Source: Thermoanaerobaculaceae bacterium
Lineage (GTDB): Bacteria; Acidobacteriota; UBA4820
Reading direction: 5' to 3'
NCBI GenBank assembly: GCA_012798145.1
Contig: JAAZNT010000139.1
Location: forward strand, 1-6,709
Length of the DNA stretch: 6,709 nucleotides
The position numbers and the translations under genes were made by a program. Below the pieces are notes generated by a model. It made no database searches, was not told where the DNA came from, and worked only from the letters and a program-made list of their open reading frames with translations. Of this stretch, positions 6,207-6,709 are shown piece after piece (the first letter of the stretch is position 1; each line of letters starts with the position of its first letter).

Positions 6207-6215
6207 ATTTTAGCA
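6207..6215 (-). promoter_or_regulatory. Putative extended -10 promoter of the DUF2157 gene pair
   Basis: On the minus strand TGCTAAAAT is an extended -10 element of the same TG-n-TAAAAT form as that before purN. Counting the last T as -7, position +1 falls on 6200, the G of the GTG start codon, which predicts a leaderless mRNA. The upstream DNA is an A/T-rich tract with no convincing -35. It lies just beyond the terminator of the preceding gene, as expected for an independent promoter. Recognised by eye only. Confidence 0.45.
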
Positions 6216-6242
6216 CGAAAAATATTTTTATGACTTTTTATT

Positions 6243-6272
6243 AAAAAAGGCGCGGTTTTGACCGCGCCTTTT
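6243..6272 (-). terminator. Rho-independent terminator of the trpB2-like gene
   Basis: Read on the minus strand, AAAAGGCGCGGT pairs perfectly with ACCGCGCCTTTT around a CAAA loop. This gives a 12-bp stem with a GC-rich centre, and the strand continues as TTTTTT then AA. It begins 21 bp after the stop of the trpB2-like gene and precedes the DUF2157 promoter. This is the only strong hairpin in the window. On the plus strand the T-run is shorter (TTTT), so the minus strand is the functional direction. Confidence 0.92.
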
Positions 6273-6293
6273 GAAAAGATAGATTTTTTAGAA

Positions 6294-6709
6294 TTAAACC
6301 TTTGGGAGATTTTTTAAACTTTCTGCTATTTCTTTTTCGGGGCAAATAGAATCAGAAAGACCTCCCTCAAGAAAAGATTTGTAAGCAGACATATCAAAAA
6401 GCCCGTGCCCAGAGAGACAAAAGAGGATAACGCCCTCTTTTCCTTCTTCTTTCATTTGCTTTGCTTTCCTTATCACGAAAGCAATTGCGTGCGCGGATTC
6501 CGGCGCAGGAATTATTCCCTCTGTTTGCGCAAAAAGAAGCGCCGCTTTGAAAACTTCGTTTTGATTGACACTTTCTGCTTTAATTATTCCATCATTTTTG
6601 AGCGCGCTGATTAAAGGAGAAGCCCCGTGGTAGCGAAGCCCGCCAGCATGCGCAGATGGAGGCATAAATGAACTGCCAAGAGTAAACATTTTCATTATTG
6701 GCGTAATTC
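6294..6709 (-). CDS. trpB: Tryptophan synthase beta chain, TrpB2 type (C-terminal part, cut by window edge)
   Basis: This PLP enzyme condenses indole with L-serine to make tryptophan in the cytoplasm. Only 137 C-terminal residues are visible; the frame stays open to the right edge, so the gene is partial because of the window, not broken. The segment KMFTLGSSFMPPSAHAGGLR, RYHGASPL, the EGIIPAPESAHA block and LSGHGLFDMSAY are typical of the TrpB2 subgroup. TrpB2 differs from classical TrpB1 by having SGHG-x-FD in place of the SGRGDKD-type PLP-site sequence. TrpB2 proteins are frequently encoded away from trpA and can serve as stand-alone indole-salvage enzymes. No trpA or other trp gene follows it here; instead a terminator lies 21 bp downstream, so it ends its transcription unit. 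Confidence 0.93.
   Translation of the reverse strand, partial: ITPIMKMFTLGSSFMPPSAHAGGLRYHGASPLISALKNDGIIKAESVNQNEVFKAALLFAQTEGIIPAPESAHAIAFVIRKAKQMKEEGKEGVILFCLSGHGLFDMSAYKSFLEGGLSDSICPEKEIAESLKNLPKV

Noticed and set aside
4957..6213. Plus-strand ORFs opposite the DUF2157 and GDYXXLXY genes
   Set aside because: Their Lys/Ser/Pro-rich translations are the antisense of hydrophobic membrane helices, and they lack ribosome binding sites. The minus-strand genes match known families.
6294..6709. Truncated trpB pseudogene
   Set aside because: The frame is open to the window edge with intact conserved blocks; it is cut by the window, not by mutation.

Overview
This is a compact, AT-rich bacterial segment. 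Its genes are tightly packed and Arg is mostly encoded by AGA/AGG. Ribosome binding sites are good where genes are coupled. The sequence alone does not fix the phylum. A low-GC bacterium, perhaps from a poorly sampled lineage, is as far as I would go. No tRNA, rRNA, IS element or CRISPR array is visible.

Layout. (1) Positions 1-521 hold no well-supported gene. There is an AT-rich array of strictly 21-bp units (about 182-366, decaying into 387) and a 47-codon ORF on the minus strand (19-162). Read on the minus strand, each 21-bp unit is a seven-codon repeat of the type D-L-N-V-K-M-x. It is interrupted by several TAA codons and is in the same frame as the small ORF. The array therefore looks like the corpse of a coiled-coil gene, although a palindromic DNA-site array is a competing reading. 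(2) Positions 522-4248 form one plus-strand operon: purN (purine synthesis), tyrS (tyrosyl-tRNA synthetase), a TatA-like translocase subunit with a C-terminal zinc ribbon, a small four-helix membrane protein, and an exported transglutaminase-like protein. Every junction is a 0-18 nt gap or a short overlap. (3) Positions 4252-6200 form a convergent minus-strand pair: a polytopic DUF2157/DUF4401-type membrane protein and its usual partner, a GDYXXLXY-type membrane-anchored protein, joined by an ATGA overlap. (4) Positions 6243-6709 hold a strong intrinsic terminator and the C-terminal part of a TrpB2-type tryptophan synthase beta chain that runs off the right edge.

How the genes relate. purN and tyrS are housekeeping enzymes, probably co-transcribed with the envelope genes for growth-rate reasons only. 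The three downstream genes (TatA-like, four-helix protein, transglutaminase-like) all concern the membrane or cell exterior, but nothing in the sequence proves a shared pathway. The DUF2157 and GDYXXLXY proteins are a recurrent pair of unknown function and probably form one membrane complex.

The items most worth a second look are the TatA-zinc ribbon fusion, the 21-bp heptad array with its in-frame small ORF, and the apparently leaderless GTG start of the DUF2157 gene. Nothing here amounts to a clear new defence or mobile system.
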